Position numbers and translations under genes: made by a program. A DNA stretch of 6,831 bases from assembly GCA_947479185.1 (NCBI GenBank), contig CANJYY010000145.1, forward strand, positions 1 through 6,831. The letters run 5' to 3'. The notes below the pieces were generated by a model. That model searched no databases, had not been told where the DNA came from, and saw nothing but the letters and a program-made list of their open reading frames with translations. Source of the stretch: Caulobacteraceae bacterium (GTDB lineage: Bacteria > Pseudomonadota > Alphaproteobacteria > Caulobacterales > Caulobacteraceae). This document shows, piece by piece, positions 6,287 through 6,831 of the stretch (positions are counted from its first letter, which is position 1; each line of letters starts with the position of its first letter).

Positions 6287-6391
6287 GTGGTTCGACACGC
6301 GGCCTCCGGCCGCTGCTCACCATGACGTAGAGGGGAGGGCATCCACCCTGCACGTCATCCTGAGCAGGCGCGAAGCGCCGTGTCGAAGGAC
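6287..6391. repeat. Paired inverted REP-like palindromic units between cpaF and tadB
   Basis: Two arms, 6287-6328 (42 bp) and 6352-6391 (40 bp), are imperfect inverted copies sharing ACGTCAT, TGAGCA and GTGTCGAA. Each arm is itself a hairpin with a GC core: GCGGCC/GGCCGC around GGA in one, GGCGC/GCGCC around GAA in the other. The flanking dinucleotides switch together: CC...GG in one arm, GG...CC in the other, keeping the pairing. The 23-bp spacer contains a further small stem, AGGG (6336-6339) with CCCT (6346-6349). This is the organisation of intergenic REP-type elements in paired form. In the transcript it would be a strong double hairpin between cpaF and tadB, ending 3 nt before the tadB ribosome binding site. 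I cannot name the family or count its copies from this window. Confidence 0.8.
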
Positions 6392-6403
6392 GCACCTTCC
6401 CCA

Positions 6404-6831
6404 TCACAGCACCCGCGCCGGATCGAAGTTGGCGGTGTCGAAGTGGATGCCCTTGCGGATCATCTCGTCGAGGCATTTGGGCCGCAGGCCGGTGGCGCGG
6501 AACTCGCCGATGACCGTGCCGTCCGGTTCGGTGCTGAGCCGGTTGAAGACGAAGATATCCTGCATCTGCACCACCTGGCCTTCCATGCCGGTGATCTCGG
6601 TGACGCTCATCACCTTCCGCTTGCCGTCCGACAGGCGCATGACCTGCACGACCATGCCGACGGCGGCGGCGATCTGTCCACGGACGGCTTCGGCGCTCAG
6701 GGTCATGCCGCCCATGGCGACCATCTGCTCGAGGCGGGTGATGGCCTCGCGGGCGGAGTTGGAGTGGATGGTGGCCATGGAGCCCTCGTGGCCGGTGTTC
6801 ATGGCCTGGAGCATGTCGAAGGCTTCCTCGC
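6404..6831 (-). CDS. cpaF: CpaF/TadA-type secretion ATPase, C-terminal part (5' end outside window)
   Basis: The C-terminal 141 residues of the hexameric cytoplasmic ATPase that powers Tad/Flp pilus assembly. The window edge cuts a codon; the first complete residues are [20 protein letters not shown], continuing IHSN. This is the conserved His-box region of PilT/VirB11-like secretion ATPases, downstream of Walker [21 protein letters not shown] and [20 protein letters not shown] follow, then the CpaF-typical end [20 protein letters not shown] and the closing FDPARVL. The Walker A region and the N-terminal domain lie outside the window. The ATG at 6814 is internal and not the true start. The gene is followed by the palindromic element and then tadB. 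Confidence 0.95.
   Translation of the reverse strand, partial: EEAFDMLQAMNTGHEGSMATIHSNSAREAITRLEQMVAMGGMTLSAEAVRGQIAAAVGMVVQVMRLSDGKRKVMSVTEITGMEGQVVQMQDIFVFNRLSTEPDGTVIGEFRATGLRPKCLDEMIRKGIHFDTANFDPARVL

Noticed and set aside
5399..6298. Long open frames on both strands overlapping tadB (about 290-300 codons)
   Set aside because: Both are out-of-frame readings of tadB and have Arg/Gly/Pro-rich composition typical of GC-driven shadow frames.
6271..6342. 24-residue N-terminal extension of TadB from the ATG at 6342
   Set aside because: It is read through one arm of the palindromic repeat, lacks family similarity, and the ATG at 6270 has a good ribosome binding site and the expected N-terminus.
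6287..6391. Palindromic element as a CRISPR remnant or insertion-sequence end
   Set aside because: There are only two inverted arms and no direct repeats with regular spacers. No transposase remnant or target-site duplication is visible around it.

Overview
The window is GC-rich alphaproteobacterial chromosome. The combination of a histidine-utilisation (hut) divergon of the formimidoylglutamate-deiminase type and a Tad/Cpa pilus cluster ordered cpaF-tadB-tadC points to Caulobacteraceae, with Brevundimonas or a close relative as the best guess. This placement rests on protein features, base composition and gene order, and no database search was possible. I see no sign of phage, plasmid, transposase, CRISPR array, tRNA or rRNA.

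Left part (1-1827): two histidine-degradation hydrolases are transcribed away from each other. hutF (formimidoylglutamate deiminase, minus strand, cut by the window edge) and hutI (imidazolonepropionase, plus strand, complete) share a 66-bp intergenic region. It holds a perfect 14-bp palindrome, CCTGTCTAGACAGG, which looks like a HutC (GntR-family) operator, plus an extra half-site one helical turn away. HutI makes formimidoylglutamate from imidazolonepropionate. HutF removes ammonia from it to give formylglutamate, so this organism uses the HutF/HutG route. hutH, hutU, hutG and hutC are not in the window.

Middle part (1828-4357): a small PepSY_TM-like three-helix membrane protein (plus strand) faces a convergent formylglycine-type sulfatase (minus strand). 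A GC-rich inverted repeat lies in the 38-bp gap between their stop codons. The sulfatase has an export signal and an unusual C-terminal membrane anchor. It lies 81 bp downstream of tadC, behind a possible promoter of its own and two small hairpins.

Right part (4358-6831, minus strand): the 3' end of cpaF (TadA-type secretion ATPase), then tadB/cpaG and tadC/cpaH, the inner-membrane platform of the Flp/Tad pilus. tadB and tadC are 5 bp apart and probably translationally coupled. The 133-bp cpaF-tadB gap is almost filled by a pair of inverted REP-like palindromic units whose arms show compensatory base changes. This is the most distinctive non-coding structure in the window.

Nearly all other long open frames are antisense or out-of-frame shadows caused by high GC. 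I find no convincing previously undescribed system. The points most worth a second look are the palindromic element inside the pilus operon, the hut operator arrangement, and the anchored sulfatase with its structured leader.
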